Below are positions 36,525-45,486 of a stretch of 64,000 nucleotides of DNA, one piece after another. Origin of the DNA: Chryseobacterium sp. LAM-KRS1 (GTDB lineage Bacteria; Bacteroidota; Bacteroidia; Flavobacteriales; Weeksellaceae). A program made the translations under genes and the position numbers. How positions within the stretch are numbered: the first letter of the stretch is position 1; the number at the start of each line of letters is the position of its first letter. The notes under the pieces were generated by a model that worked only from the letters and a program-made list of their open reading frames with translations, was not told where the DNA came from and did not search any database. The DNA is taken from NCBI RefSeq assembly GCF_013184525.1, contig NZ_JAAOIZ010000004.1:713228-777227 (forward strand). Reading direction: 5' to 3'.

Positions 36525-37175
36525 ATGAAAAAGACGGGAATTATATTGTCGATTTTAGGCTTTAGCTTCTGTTTTGGACAAAGTGCTGTGCTTTACAATC
36601 TTAATAATAATAGATTGTTGTCTAATTCGGTTAATAAAATTGGCGTTGGGGAAAGTGCTGATAATGATAATTATGAAGGTTCTCCTTTTTTAGAAAAAGA
36701 GTTTTTACCATCAATGATTAAAGGAGAGAGTGGGACTTTTCTTTTAAGATATAATATCTATAATGATGAAATTATCTTAAAGAATGATGATAAATATTAT
36801 AAAATCCCAAAAGAAGAGGCTGATTATTTTAAAATCAATAATAAATATGTTGTGAGATTGATTAGTGGGAAATATTATATTGATTCCTCTTCGGATAAAA
36901 ATAATTATGTAATTGTACGAAAAGAGAATATAACCTTTACGCCAGGAAAAGTTGCAGAGAATACCTATGATCAAGCTAGGGCTCCTAAGTTTTCAAGGAC
37001 TAAACCGGATTATTTTTTGTTTGATATGGCTAAAAAGGTAATTACTCCATTGAAAAAAGATGAGATTAAAGCATTATTTCCTAGTAAATCTGAAGAATTA
37101 GATCAAAATTTTAAAAAGAATAAATTTAAAAATATTGATGATTTTAATAGTTTATTAGGCATTATTGCTGGGTAA
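36525..37175 (+). CDS. Secreted protein of unknown function
   Basis: A 216-residue protein with an N-terminal signal peptide (KTGIILSILGFSFCFGQ, cleavage near Gly-Gln). The mature part is rich in Lys, Asn, Asp and Tyr, with FLLRYNIYNDEIILKNDDKYYKI. The repeating mix of charged and aromatic residues suggests a beta-rich periplasmic or surface protein. No known motif was recognised. It is the last gene of SusC/SusD locus 1 and is followed by a stem-loop, so it likely supports this importer. Confidence 0.6.
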   Translation: MKKTGIILSILGFSFCFGQSAVLYNLNNNRLLSNSVNKIGVGESADNDNYEGSPFLEKEFLPSMIKGESGTFLLRYNIYNDEIILKNDDKYYKIPKEEADYFKINNKYVVRLISGKYYIDSSSDKNNYVIVRKENITFTPGKVAENTYDQARAPKFSRTKPDYFLFDMAKKVITPLKKDEIKALFPSKSEELDQNFKKNKFKNIDDFNSLLGIIAG

Positions 37176-37200
37176 AGTGAACATGCAAAGAAATTCAGAA

Positions 37201-37222
37201 GAGCCTATTGAAAAATAGGCTC
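37201..37222 (+). terminator. Stem-loop after SusCD locus 1
   Basis: GAGCCTATT pairs perfectly with AATAGGCTC around GAAA (9 bp). Only CTTTGG follows, so the T run is poor and termination is likely but not certain. Apart from this hairpin and the promoter of locus 2, the 313-base gap holds only A/T-rich sequence. Confidence 0.55.
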
Positions 37223-37428
37223 CTTTGGAATTTATAGCTGTTTAATAATTTATAATGATTCTAAATAATATTTTCAAGGGTGATAAATGTTTGTTAAAGA
37301 TATTTTGAATTGTGGAAAATTTGTTTTATTGAAATGTTAAATGTTATTTTTTGTTAAATTTTAATCTATGAAGTAAATTATTAATTTTTATATATCGTAT
37401 TCATCATAATTATCGCCAATTTAAAAAG

Positions 37429-37459
37429 TTGCCAGTATTAATATTTATTAACATATTTG
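37429..37459 (+). promoter_or_regulatory. Promoter of SusC/SusD locus 2
   Basis: TTG (37429-37431), a 20-base spacer and CATATTTG (37452-37459), the same layout and -7 sequence as locus 1. The start site should lie near 37466, about 23 bases before the ATG at 37489. Confidence 0.7.
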
Positions 37460-37488
37460 CTCTCTTAAATATATTAAAATTTGTTAAT
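37447..37488 (+). promoter_or_regulatory. Imperfect 12-bp inverted repeat (locus 2 copy)
   Basis: ATTAACATATTT (37447-37458) and AAATTTGTTAAT (37477-37488) pair with one mismatch across an 18-base spacer. As in locus 1, the left arm overlaps the -7 box and the right arm ends directly before the ATG, which supports a shared regulator or RNA element. Confidence 0.5.
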
Positions 37489-40272
37489 ATGAATGTGAAA
37501 TTGCGTGTATTAAGTGCTGGAGCGTTGTTTTTCTTAGGACAAGTTGCTTTTGCACAAACTGTGAAAAAAGATACCTTAACTAAAGAGGCTCAAATTGATG
37601 AGGTCATAGTTATTGGTTATCAGAAAAAAACTCAGGATAAGATTACTCAAGCTCAATCAGTGGTTACAGGAGACCAGCTTTTGCAAAATACTCCAACAAC
37701 GAGTATTGGTAATGGCCTTCAAGGTAAAGCTTCTGGGGTTTTTGTTCAGAGTGTTACTGGACAGCCAGGGTCAGTTGCTACTATTCTAGTAAGAGGAGTT
37801 TCTGGGGTTGGTGGTTCATCAGAACCATTATATGTAGTTAATGGTATGTATATGTCTGCTAGACAATTTAGTGCAATTAACCCTAATGATGTTGCTTCTG
37901 TATCAATTCTTAAAGATGCAGCCGCTACAGCTCAATATGGTTCTAGAGGAGCTAATGGTGTAGTAGTTGTTACAACTAAATCAGGATTTGTTGGTAAAAC
38001 AGTATACTCTTTTGATACTAAATTTGGTACTGCTACAAAACTAAAGGATAATAACTTTAGTATGATGAATTCTAGAGAGCTCCTGAATTTTCAGAATACT
38101 TTAGGTTTCTTAGGCTTTCCTACAAGAAGCGAAGCTGAAATAAATAAATTAGCAGCATATGACCACAATTGGCAAAAAGACTTGTTAAGAAGCTCAACAA
38201 TTCAATCATACTTATTTAGTGCTCAGGGAGGAAGTAACAAAAATACTTTTTATTACTCTCTTGGTTATGACAAGGATTCAGGTATCCTAAGAGATATTGA
38301 TGGACTTGATAGATATACAGGTAGGTTTAGCTTTACAAATCAGCTAAGTGAAAAAGTTAAATTAGGAATTGACTTAGGATTACAATATCAAAAGACCCAA
38401 AACTATTTGGACAGATATAATACTCAGAACCCTTTTGCTGCAATGTATCTTTATGCACCTTATGAGCCTATTTACAATGCGGATGGTAGCTACAACCAAA
38501 CAATGAGTGCGGGATCAAATGTTGTTGAGCAGATCAGAAACTATCCTTTAATTGATCAAAGATTCAGAAGCCAAGCTACTCTTTTTGGGGAATATAAAAT
38601 CATAGACGGGCTTAAGTTTAAAACAACTTTCAATGGTTTATACGACTGGTATATGGCTACAAACTGGCTTAAAAAAGGGTCTAATCTGGATTTAACTATT
38701 AATGGTACACCAACTGGGCAGATTGCAAAGAATACATTTTATGGATTTAACTATACATGGAATAACTCTTTAAATTATGTGAAATCTTTTGGAAAACATA
38801 ATATTGATGTATTAGGATTTGTTGAGTACAACGATAATTTCAATGAAACTTTAAATGCGAGTGCATACGGTCTTAAATCGGATAACTTAGACACTCCATC
38901 AAATACCACTCCTTCTGCAAGAAATACATTTACAGGATCAAAAGTTAGAAATACACTATTTAGTTTAGCTGCATTGGCAAGTTATGATTATGACGGAAGG
39001 TATTTATTAACAGGATCAATCAGAAGAGATGGATCTTCAAGGTTTGGAGCTAATAACAAATTTGGGACATTCTGGTCTGCAAGTGCGGCTTGGAATATTG
39101 CTAAAGAATCATTCTTCAATGTAGATTTTATTAATGATTTAAAGCTTAGAGGATCTTATGGTCTTACTGGGAATGATGGTACAATTCCTGATTATGTGAA
39201 CGTATCTAATGTTGGATATGGTCTTTATGGTACAGCGCCAACGATATCAGTTATACAAACAGCTGGTAATGAAAATGTAAAGTGGGAAGTTAATAAAACT
39301 ACTAACTTAGGAGTTGATTTCTCGATGTGGAACAGAAGAATAAAAGGTGCTGTTGAAGTATATCAGAATAAGAGAAATGACTTCATACAACTTTTACCTT
39401 ACACAACTGAAAAAGGTGTATTTTCTGCCTATAGCAACGCAGGAGATATGACTCAAAAAGGGTTAGAAGCAGAATTAAATGTAGATGTAATTAAAACATC
39501 AGATATAACACTTAGTTTTAGAGCAAATATTGCATTTCAAAAAAGTGTTCTTGACAGACTTGCTGGTAATCAGACTGAAAGACTTTTGGCAGGAGGGTAT
39601 AATTATCTAAAAGTAGGCGAAACTCCTTATATGTTCTATAATGTTCGTTTTGCTGGGGTTGATCCAAACAATGGAGATGCATTATATTATGACAAAAATG
39701 GTAATATAACAAATGTATATAGTGCTTCAGACGCAGTTCCAATTACGGATAAATCTCCTTTCCCAAAAAGCTTTGGTGGATTTGGTACGACTTTCACATA
39801 TAAAGGGTTTGATCTAAATGCAGATTTTGTATTTAAGATGGGTGGTTATACTTATAATAACATGTATCTTAACGCGGTAGATCCTACAAGTGCACTTTCT
39901 GGATATAATGTGGCAACAGCTGCAGCAAACTATTGGAAGAATCCAGGTGATACAGGAGTGTTCCAAAAGGTAGATTCTAATGGAATAAGAGCAACTGATC
40001 AGTTTCTTGAAAAATCAGATTATTTAAGACTAAGAAGTTTAAGTATTGGATATACTTTTGATAAAAAAGATTTCGGAGATGCCTTACCTGTTAATAAAAT
40101 AAGGGTATATGCTCAAGGTCAGAATCTAATTACTTGGACAAGCTTCCATGGAGAACCGGAAGTTTCTCTTGGGTCCGCAGGTTCTACTTCTTTATTTGTG
40201 CCTGGATCTTACAACCTATACACTTACCCAGCTGTGAAAACCATTTTAATGGGATTATCAGTTGAATTTTAA
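37489..40272 (+). CDS. SusC/RagA-type TonB-dependent outer-membrane receptor 2
   Basis: A 927-residue receptor. MNVKLRVLSAGALFFLG is nearly identical to the signal peptide of receptor 1, with cleavage after AFA. The plug begins at once with IDEVIVIGYQKKT and has YVVNGMYMSARQF and ILKDAAATAQYGSRGANGV. The barrel ends ILMGLSVEF. As in receptor 1, the N-terminal carboxypeptidase-like domain is absent. The ATG at 37489 is preferred; a TTG at 37429 is the -33 element of the promoter. It pairs with the SusD protein encoded 20 bases downstream. Shared promoter and leader suggest receptors 1 and 2 respond to the same signal but import different ligands. Confidence 0.92.
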   Translation: MNVKLRVLSAGALFFLGQVAFAQTVKKDTLTKEAQIDEVIVIGYQKKTQDKITQAQSVVTGDQLLQNTPTTSIGNGLQGKASGVFVQSVTGQPGSVATILVRGVSGVGGSSEPLYVVNGMYMSARQFSAINPNDVASVSILKDAAATAQYGSRGANGVVVVTTKSGFVGKTVYSFDTKFGTATKLKDNNFSMMNSRELLNFQNTLGFLGFPTRSEAEINKLAAYDHNWQKDLLRSSTIQSYLFSAQGGSNKNTFYYSLGYDKDSGILRDIDGLDRYTGRFSFTNQLSEKVKLGIDLGLQYQKTQNYLDRYNTQNPFAAMYLYAPYEPIYNADGSYNQTMSAGSNVVEQIRNYPLIDQRFRSQATLFGEYKIIDGLKFKTTFNGLYDWYMATNWLKKGSNLDLTINGTPTGQIAKNTFYGFNYTWNNSLNYVKSFGKHNIDVLGFVEYNDNFNETLNASAYGLKSDNLDTPSNTTPSARNTFTGSKVRNTLFSLAALASYDYDGRYLLTGSIRRDGSSRFGANNKFGTFWSASAAWNIAKESFFNVDFINDLKLRGSYGLTGNDGTIPDYVNVSNVGYGLYGTAPTISVIQTAGNENVKWEVNKTTNLGVDFSMWNRRIKGAVEVYQNKRNDFIQLLPYTTEKGVFSAYSNAGDMTQKGLEAELNVDVIKTSDITLSFRANIAFQKSVLDRLAGNQTERLLAGGYNYLKVGETPYMFYNVRFAGVDPNNGDALYYDKNGNITNVYSASDAVPITDKSPFPKSFGGFGTTFTYKGFDLNADFVFKMGGYTYNNMYLNAVDPTSALSGYNVATAAANYWKNPGDTGVFQKVDSNGIRATDQFLEKSDYLRLRSLSIGYTFDKKDFGDALPVNKIRVYAQGQNLITWTSFHGEPEVSLGSAGSTSLFVPGSYNLYTYPAVKTILMGLSVEF

Positions 40273-40292
40273 CTTTAAATTATATATTCATT

Positions 40293-41771
40293 ATGAAAAA
40301 TAGAATATTTAAAAATATTTTTGTTCTTACACTTACTGGCGTAGTGCTTGCTTCTTGTGATAGGAATTTGGATCAGTTTTCAACTGTAAATGAGGAAGAA
40401 AATCTTGCAATGAGTTCTCCGACTGCTTTCAGAATGGCGACAGATGGAGCTTATACAGCATTTAAAACAGTCAATTTGAATGGAGTTGGAGGAGTGTCTT
40501 ACTACGGTGGAGATACAGGTAGCCAGCTTATTATGGGAGATTTAACTACTGATAATTTAGTAAGAAATGTAGAGGGTAGAAACTCAAACTTTGCAGCTTC
40601 AAACTTTGAATTCTCTTCAGATAATAATCAAACTGCGGGATTATATGGTGCAGCATACAATGTTATAGCAAAAGCTAATTTTGTTTTAAAACATATTAAT
40701 AATGGTGTTATAACTGGAGCTGAAAAAAATAGTATTGAAGCAGAGGTAAGAGCAATAAGAGCAATGGCTCATTTCGATCTTGTAAGAGCTTATGCTAAAA
40801 TTCCTACTCAGTCTGGAGACGCAGGGAATAGTATAGGTATTTATTATTCTGAATCTTTTGATCCTACCCAATCTGGAGGAATTAGCAGAAATTTAACTGT
40901 AAATCAGGTTTATGATAAGATAATTGCTGACTTACAATTTGCATTAAATAATATCAATGTAACGAGTGCAGATAAGGGAAGATTAACTAAGGCTGCAATC
41001 TATGGATTATTATCAAGAGTGTATTTGTACAAAGGAGATTATAATAATGTGATTTCTAATGGACAGCAAGCGCTAGGTCTTTCACCAAGTGTAACCTCTA
41101 GATCTAATTTCACAAATATTTGGAAATCTACAAGTACTGATGGTGTTTTGTTTCAAGTTTTAAACTCGGCTCAAGAAAACGTTACAGTTGGAGTAGCTTA
41201 CAACCAAACGATAGGTGGACAGATCAGATCAGAATTTGTGGTAGACTATAATTTTTATAATAGTTATGCGTCAACAGATATTAGAAAGTCCACTTATTTT
41301 ACAACTGGAACCTATTCAGGAAAAACTTATAACAATGTTATGAAGTATTCTACCGTAGGTGGGGCTGCTAATGTTGTTCCAATTAAGTATCTTAGAACGG
41401 CTGAGGTGGTATTTAATATGGCTGAAGCATACTATAAAACGGGGAATGAAGCACAAGCTTTAATTTTGCTTAATTCTATTAGAGCAGAACGTTATAGTCC
41501 TTATACTCCTGGAACAGAAACAGGACAGGCATTGCTTAACGCTATCTATAACGAGAGAAGATTAGAACTTGCTTTTGAAAATGACAGATGGTATACTCTA
41601 AAAAGGCTTGGGTTGGGAGTTCAGAGATCTGGTAAAGGCCACTTAGCAGATGGTACTGGAACAGCTCCTATAGCTCAGACTTTGGCAGCGTCTAGTACAA
41701 AATGGCAATGGCCTATTCCACAAACTGCAATTCAGCAGAATCCGGATATCAAGCAAAACGACGGTTATTAA
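40293..41771 (+). CDS. SusD/RagB-family surface lipoprotein 2
   Basis: A 492-residue lipoprotein with lipobox LASC near residue 22. SusD features include RAIRAMAHFDLVRAYAKI, LLSRVYLYKGDYNNVI, YNERRLELAFENDRW and the C-terminal QQNPDIKQNDGY. It covers the extracellular face of the receptor encoded upstream. No further accessory gene follows; a terminator lies 22 bases after the stop. Ligand unknown. Confidence 0.93.
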   Translation: MKNRIFKNIFVLTLTGVVLASCDRNLDQFSTVNEEENLAMSSPTAFRMATDGAYTAFKTVNLNGVGGVSYYGGDTGSQLIMGDLTTDNLVRNVEGRNSNFAASNFEFSSDNNQTAGLYGAAYNVIAKANFVLKHINNGVITGAEKNSIEAEVRAIRAMAHFDLVRAYAKIPTQSGDAGNSIGIYYSESFDPTQSGGISRNLTVNQVYDKIIADLQFALNNINVTSADKGRLTKAAIYGLLSRVYLYKGDYNNVISNGQQALGLSPSVTSRSNFTNIWKSTSTDGVLFQVLNSAQENVTVGVAYNQTIGGQIRSEFVVDYNFYNSYASTDIRKSTYFTTGTYSGKTYNNVMKYSTVGGAANVVPIKYLRTAEVVFNMAEAYYKTGNEAQALILLNSIRAERYSPYTPGTETGQALLNAIYNERRLELAFENDRWYTLKRLGLGVQRSGKGHLADGTGTAPIAQTLAASSTKWQWPIPQTAIQQNPDIKQNDGY

Positions 41772-41793
41772 TAAACAATAACCATATAATATT

Positions 41794-41819
41794 AAACCCT
41801 GCTCTAAGCAGGGTTTTTT
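41794..41819 (+). terminator. Intrinsic terminator of SusCD locus 2
   Basis: AAACCCTGCT pairs with AGCAGGGTTT around CTA (10 bp) and ends in a T run. Confidence 0.9.
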
Positions 41820-41909
41820 ATTTCCTTTTATTTCTTATTTTTGCTGTACAAAATGTAATATGAAAACCGTTATGGTTCTGTATCACTTTTGAACCCTATA
41901 AATTAACGC

Positions 41910-43847
41910 ATGAAATATATATTTCTTATCATCCTTTTCTTTGCTAATTTTTTCAATGCACAGGTTGTTAATAAAACAGATTCTAACAAGCTTGAAAAAA
42001 AACTGGCTGATACTTTAGTTATTGACTCTGGAAAGAAGGATTCTTTAAAAATATTCAAACCTACCATCAATGATTATCTTTATCAGACTCAATTTTCTGA
42101 AAAGAAAATATTTGATACGGTGATGACTTACGAAAAAACATACATCTTTTCACAATATAACAATAAGGATAACTTTGGGAGAGTTCAATTTCCTAATGTG
42201 GGAGCGGGATTTAATCCTCTTTCTTATGAGGTGAATGCAGAGCAAAACCTTTCACTGCTGCCTTCCAATAAATCTTATGGAATTATTGGGATTAATGACG
42301 TGAAATATTATGACGTAAAAACTCCAACAGCAACTTTTGTTTATCATAATTCTATAAAGAACGGAGCGGTTTTAAGATCTACTTACACTCAAAATATAGG
42401 AAAGCGATTTAATTTTGCTTTGGAATATATGGGACTGCGATCACAAGGTCTTTACAGGAACTCATTGGCAGCTAATAATAATACACTATTCTCTGGACAC
42501 TATCTAAGTAAGAGCGGAAACTATGAGTTATTTGCTCATTACCTGCATCAAAATGTTAATAATCAGGAAAACGGAGGAATTGTGGCTGATGATCTGTTCC
42601 AGAGTGGGAACAGTGATTTCAGAAACAGAATCAATGCAGAAGTGAATCTTGCATCTTCAAGTTCGCAATTTGGATACAGAAGATATTATTTAAGCCATCA
42701 GTTTACTCCTTTTAACGCTGAAAAATTTCCTTTTAGGATCAGGCATACCATTTTTAACCAAGGGAATAAATATTATTACTCTCAAAATGCTTTAGAAGGA
42801 TATTGGTACGATACACCCGCCGAAATCGTTAATGGTTTTCCTCTTTCAACAAAGAAATATTCCAATAATTTAAGCAATACTGTTAGTCTGGTTTGGGATA
42901 ATGAAAAGTTCAAACTGGATGCAGGAGTGCGTTATCAAATGATAAAGTTTGGAGCAACGCAAGTTACTCTGCCTACATTACAGATTCCAAATGAGATTAA
43001 AGAGAATAGAATTGGGGCAGTAGGAAACTTACAGATAAAGCTTTTAGATAAAATCCAGCTTAATTCATTTGCGGAATTTTCCAATGGAAGCCAGTTCGGA
43101 ACTTATGTAAAAACTACTAACAACATTAAATTTGAGCCGATCAAAGATTATTTTGTAAATGCTAAAGTAAATTTCCAGAGTGCTTATCCTTCTTTTAATT
43201 ATCTTTTGAATACTTCTGTTTATAATAATTTTAATTATTACCTTCAGAATGTTAAAAACCAATCGATAACTGAGATTGGTGGGAATATTAATTTAAAATG
43301 GTTTAAAACAGAATTGTTTGTTAATTATTTCAGAATAGACAATTTTACTTATCTCGATGCTGCATCAATGCCTAAACAAAGCCAAGGGTCGCTTAATATT
43401 TCTCAGATCGGAGGAGATGCTACATTCAGTTTTGGTAAATATCATTTAAATACAAGAGTGCAGTTTCAAAACGCGCTAACAAATAAAGATTTGTATCCGA
43501 TGCCTGGATTTATAGGCCGTGCTAATTTCTTTTATCAGACCAAAGCGTTTAAAAATGCTGCAGAAATTCAAGCTGGATTGAAAGTTTACTATTTCTCAAA
43601 GTTTGCTTCAAGAGAATATTTTCCGATACTTAACGAATACATTTTACCAAGAGCGGATTCATTTTCAATCGGGGGACAGCCTATTGCTGATGTTTATATC
43701 AATATGAAAGTTAAAAAAATGTTCTTCTTTGTTGAAGGGCAACAGATAGGTACACTTATCTCATCTAATAAAGCCTATGCATTTCCACATTATCCGGTTT
43801 ATGATTTTAGACTGAACCTTGGAATTGTTTGGTATTTGTTCAACTAA
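41910..43847 (+). CDS. Putative outer-membrane porin (Bacteroidota Porin_10/DUF4289-like)
   Basis: A 645-residue protein with a signal peptide (YIFLIILFFANFFNAQ). It then has a polar linker and a long series of amphipathic beta strands ending in an aromatic C-terminal strand (LNLGIVWYLFN), as expected of an outer-membrane barrel. FGRVQFPNVGAGFNPLSYE near residue 90 resembles the family of putative porins common in Flavobacteriia. Nothing indicates a TonB plug. bshC starts 14 bases after its stop, so the two may share a transcript, though their functions look unrelated. Confidence 0.8.
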   Translation: MKYIFLIILFFANFFNAQVVNKTDSNKLEKKLADTLVIDSGKKDSLKIFKPTINDYLYQTQFSEKKIFDTVMTYEKTYIFSQYNNKDNFGRVQFPNVGAGFNPLSYEVNAEQNLSLLPSNKSYGIIGINDVKYYDVKTPTATFVYHNSIKNGAVLRSTYTQNIGKRFNFALEYMGLRSQGLYRNSLAANNNTLFSGHYLSKSGNYELFAHYLHQNVNNQENGGIVADDLFQSGNSDFRNRINAEVNLASSSSQFGYRRYYLSHQFTPFNAEKFPFRIRHTIFNQGNKYYYSQNALEGYWYDTPAEIVNGFPLSTKKYSNNLSNTVSLVWDNEKFKLDAGVRYQMIKFGATQVTLPTLQIPNEIKENRIGAVGNLQIKLLDKIQLNSFAEFSNGSQFGTYVKTTNNIKFEPIKDYFVNAKVNFQSAYPSFNYLLNTSVYNNFNYYLQNVKNQSITEIGGNINLKWFKTELFVNYFRIDNFTYLDAASMPKQSQGSLNISQIGGDATFSFGKYHLNTRVQFQNALTNKDLYPMPGFIGRANFFYQTKAFKNAAEIQAGLKVYYFSKFASREYFPILNEYILPRADSFSIGGQPIADVYINMKVKKMFFFVEGQQIGTLISSNKAYAFPHYPVYDFRLNLGIVWYLFN

Positions 43848-43861
43848 AATCATAACACCAG

Positions 43862-45448
43862 TTGAAAACAATCAGTAAAATATCATTTAATGATATAGAA
43901 AATATACCTCAGTTAATAAAAGATTTTTTAAATCATAAAATTGAGGGTTTTGAAGAAAATACATTTTCATTAGACCATTTTAGAAAACAAATTCATCTAA
44001 AACAAGAATCTTTTACTTCAGAACAGAGAGTGGTATTATCCGCCGCTCTTGAACAACAGTTATCCGGACTCACACTTTCTAAAAAGCAAAGGGAAAATTT
44101 AAACAACATAAAGCTTCCTGATACTTTTACTATAACAACAGGTCATCAGCTAAACCTTTTTTCGGGGCCTGTTTTTTTTGTGTATAAAATTTTACAAACT
44201 ATTAAGACTTGTTCTTATTTAAAATTTAATTTTCCGGACTTTAATTTTGTTCCTGTCTATTGGATGGCTTCTGAAGATCATGATTTTGCTGAGATCAATC
44301 ACTTCAAAACCGAGAATAATTATTACGAAATTAATGAAAAGTCTGGTGGACCTGTCGGAAGAATTCAGATAAGCGATACATTTTTCATTTCTGAGTTTGA
44401 AAAGGAATTTAAGGATTCTGTTTTTGGGACGGAGCTTATCTTAATGCTTAAAGAAGCTTACAAAGTCGGGAATACTCTAACAGAAGCTATAAAGACATTA
44501 GTGAACAGACTTTTTTCAGAGTTTGGTTTGTTAATCATTGATGGGGATTCAGGTATATTGAAAAATCAGGTCAAAGAAATTTTCCGGGAAGAGTTAATTC
44601 ATTCTGCATTATATCATGCTTCCAAAGAAAAAGTGAAATTTCTCACAGATAAATATGGAAAGGTTCAGGTGAATCCCAGGGAAATTAATTTGTTTTACCT
44701 TTCTGACACGAGGGATCGGATAGAATTGGTAGGAGATCATTATAGTGTGGTGGATACTCCCATCCGGTTTACAAAAGAAGAGGTCTTAAATGAATTGGAT
44801 AAAGCCCCGGAAAGATTTAGCCCTAATGCATTAATGCGTCCGGTTTATCAGGAAAAAGTATTGCCTAATTTAGCTTATATCGGAGGTAATGCAGAAATTA
44901 TGTATTGGCTTGAGTTAAAAGACTATTTTACTAAAATAGATATCCCTTTTCCTGTTTTGATTCCCCGAAACTCAATGTTGTTCTTACAGGAGAAAGTATT
45001 AAAAAAAATAGATAAGCTTGATCTGAAAGTTGATGATTTCTTTCAGAATTTTGCAGCTATTACGAACAACAGGATCTTAGATAATAGTAGTATTCTCAGG
45101 TTACTTGAAGAAAAAGAATCTCTTTTGATCAATAGCTTTTCTGAATTACGGTCTATCGCCGAAACTACCGAGAAATCTTTTGGAAATATGGTTAAGGCGG
45201 AAGAAATTAGACAGCTCAAATCTTACAAAAGGATGAAAAAGCGACTTCTTCATGCAGAAAAGATAAAACAAAGTGAATTGCTTGAAAGGTTGGAAAATTT
45301 ATTTTTAAACGTACATCCTTCTAAAACATGGCAGGAAAGGGTTTATAATTTTAGTGTATTTTTCGCCGATTATGGATATTCATGGCTTGAAACTTGTTTA
45401 GAAGAAATGGTGGTTCAAGAATCAAAATTAATAATTGTTGCCATTTAA
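43862..45448 (+). CDS. bshC: Bacillithiol biosynthesis cysteine-adding enzyme BshC (TTG start)
   Basis: A 528-residue protein matching BshC, which adds cysteine to GlcN-malate in the last step of bacillithiol synthesis. TITTGHQLNLFSGPVFFVYK and PVYWMASEDHDFAEIN are hallmark segments with the HxxN and HD features of its Rossmann-like core. A coiled-coil lies toward the C-terminus (EEIRQLKSYKRMKKRLLHA). No ATG is available near the N-terminus, and the TTG at 43862 keeps the conserved N-terminal segment, so TTG is taken as the start. bshA and bshB are not in this window. Confidence 0.9.
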   Translation: MKTISKISFNDIENIPQLIKDFLNHKIEGFEENTFSLDHFRKQIHLKQESFTSEQRVVLSAALEQQLSGLTLSKKQRENLNNIKLPDTFTITTGHQLNLFSGPVFFVYKILQTIKTCSYLKFNFPDFNFVPVYWMASEDHDFAEINHFKTENNYYEINEKSGGPVGRIQISDTFFISEFEKEFKDSVFGTELILMLKEAYKVGNTLTEAIKTLVNRLFSEFGLLIIDGDSGILKNQVKEIFREELIHSALYHASKEKVKFLTDKYGKVQVNPREINLFYLSDTRDRIELVGDHYSVVDTPIRFTKEEVLNELDKAPERFSPNALMRPVYQEKVLPNLAYIGGNAEIMYWLELKDYFTKIDIPFPVLIPRNSMLFLQEKVLKKIDKLDLKVDDFFQNFAAITNNRILDNSSILRLLEEKESLLINSFSELRSIAETTEKSFGNMVKAEEIRQLKSYKRMKKRLLHAEKIKQSELLERLENLFLNVHPSKTWQERVYNFSVFFADYGYSWLETCLEEMVVQESKLIIVAI

Positions 45449-45469
45449 TTTTAAAGGAGTATTTTTGTA

Positions 45470-45477
45470 AATTATAA
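45470..45477 (+). promoter_or_regulatory. Possible -7 box (TATTTTTG) before the LysM protein
   Basis: TATTTTTG lies 9 bases before the ATG at 45487, so a transcript from it would be nearly leaderless. No correctly spaced TTG is seen. Confidence 0.25.
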
Positions 45478-45486
45478 TTATCTACT

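Noticed and set aside
35690..37175. Glycan utilisation locus with degrading enzymes
   Set aside because: No glycoside hydrolase, lyase, sulfatase or hybrid sensor gene is present around either SusCD locus.
37429..37488. TTG at 37429 as start of receptor 2, adding twenty residues
   Set aside because: This TTG is the -33 promoter element; the extension would ruin the signal peptide.
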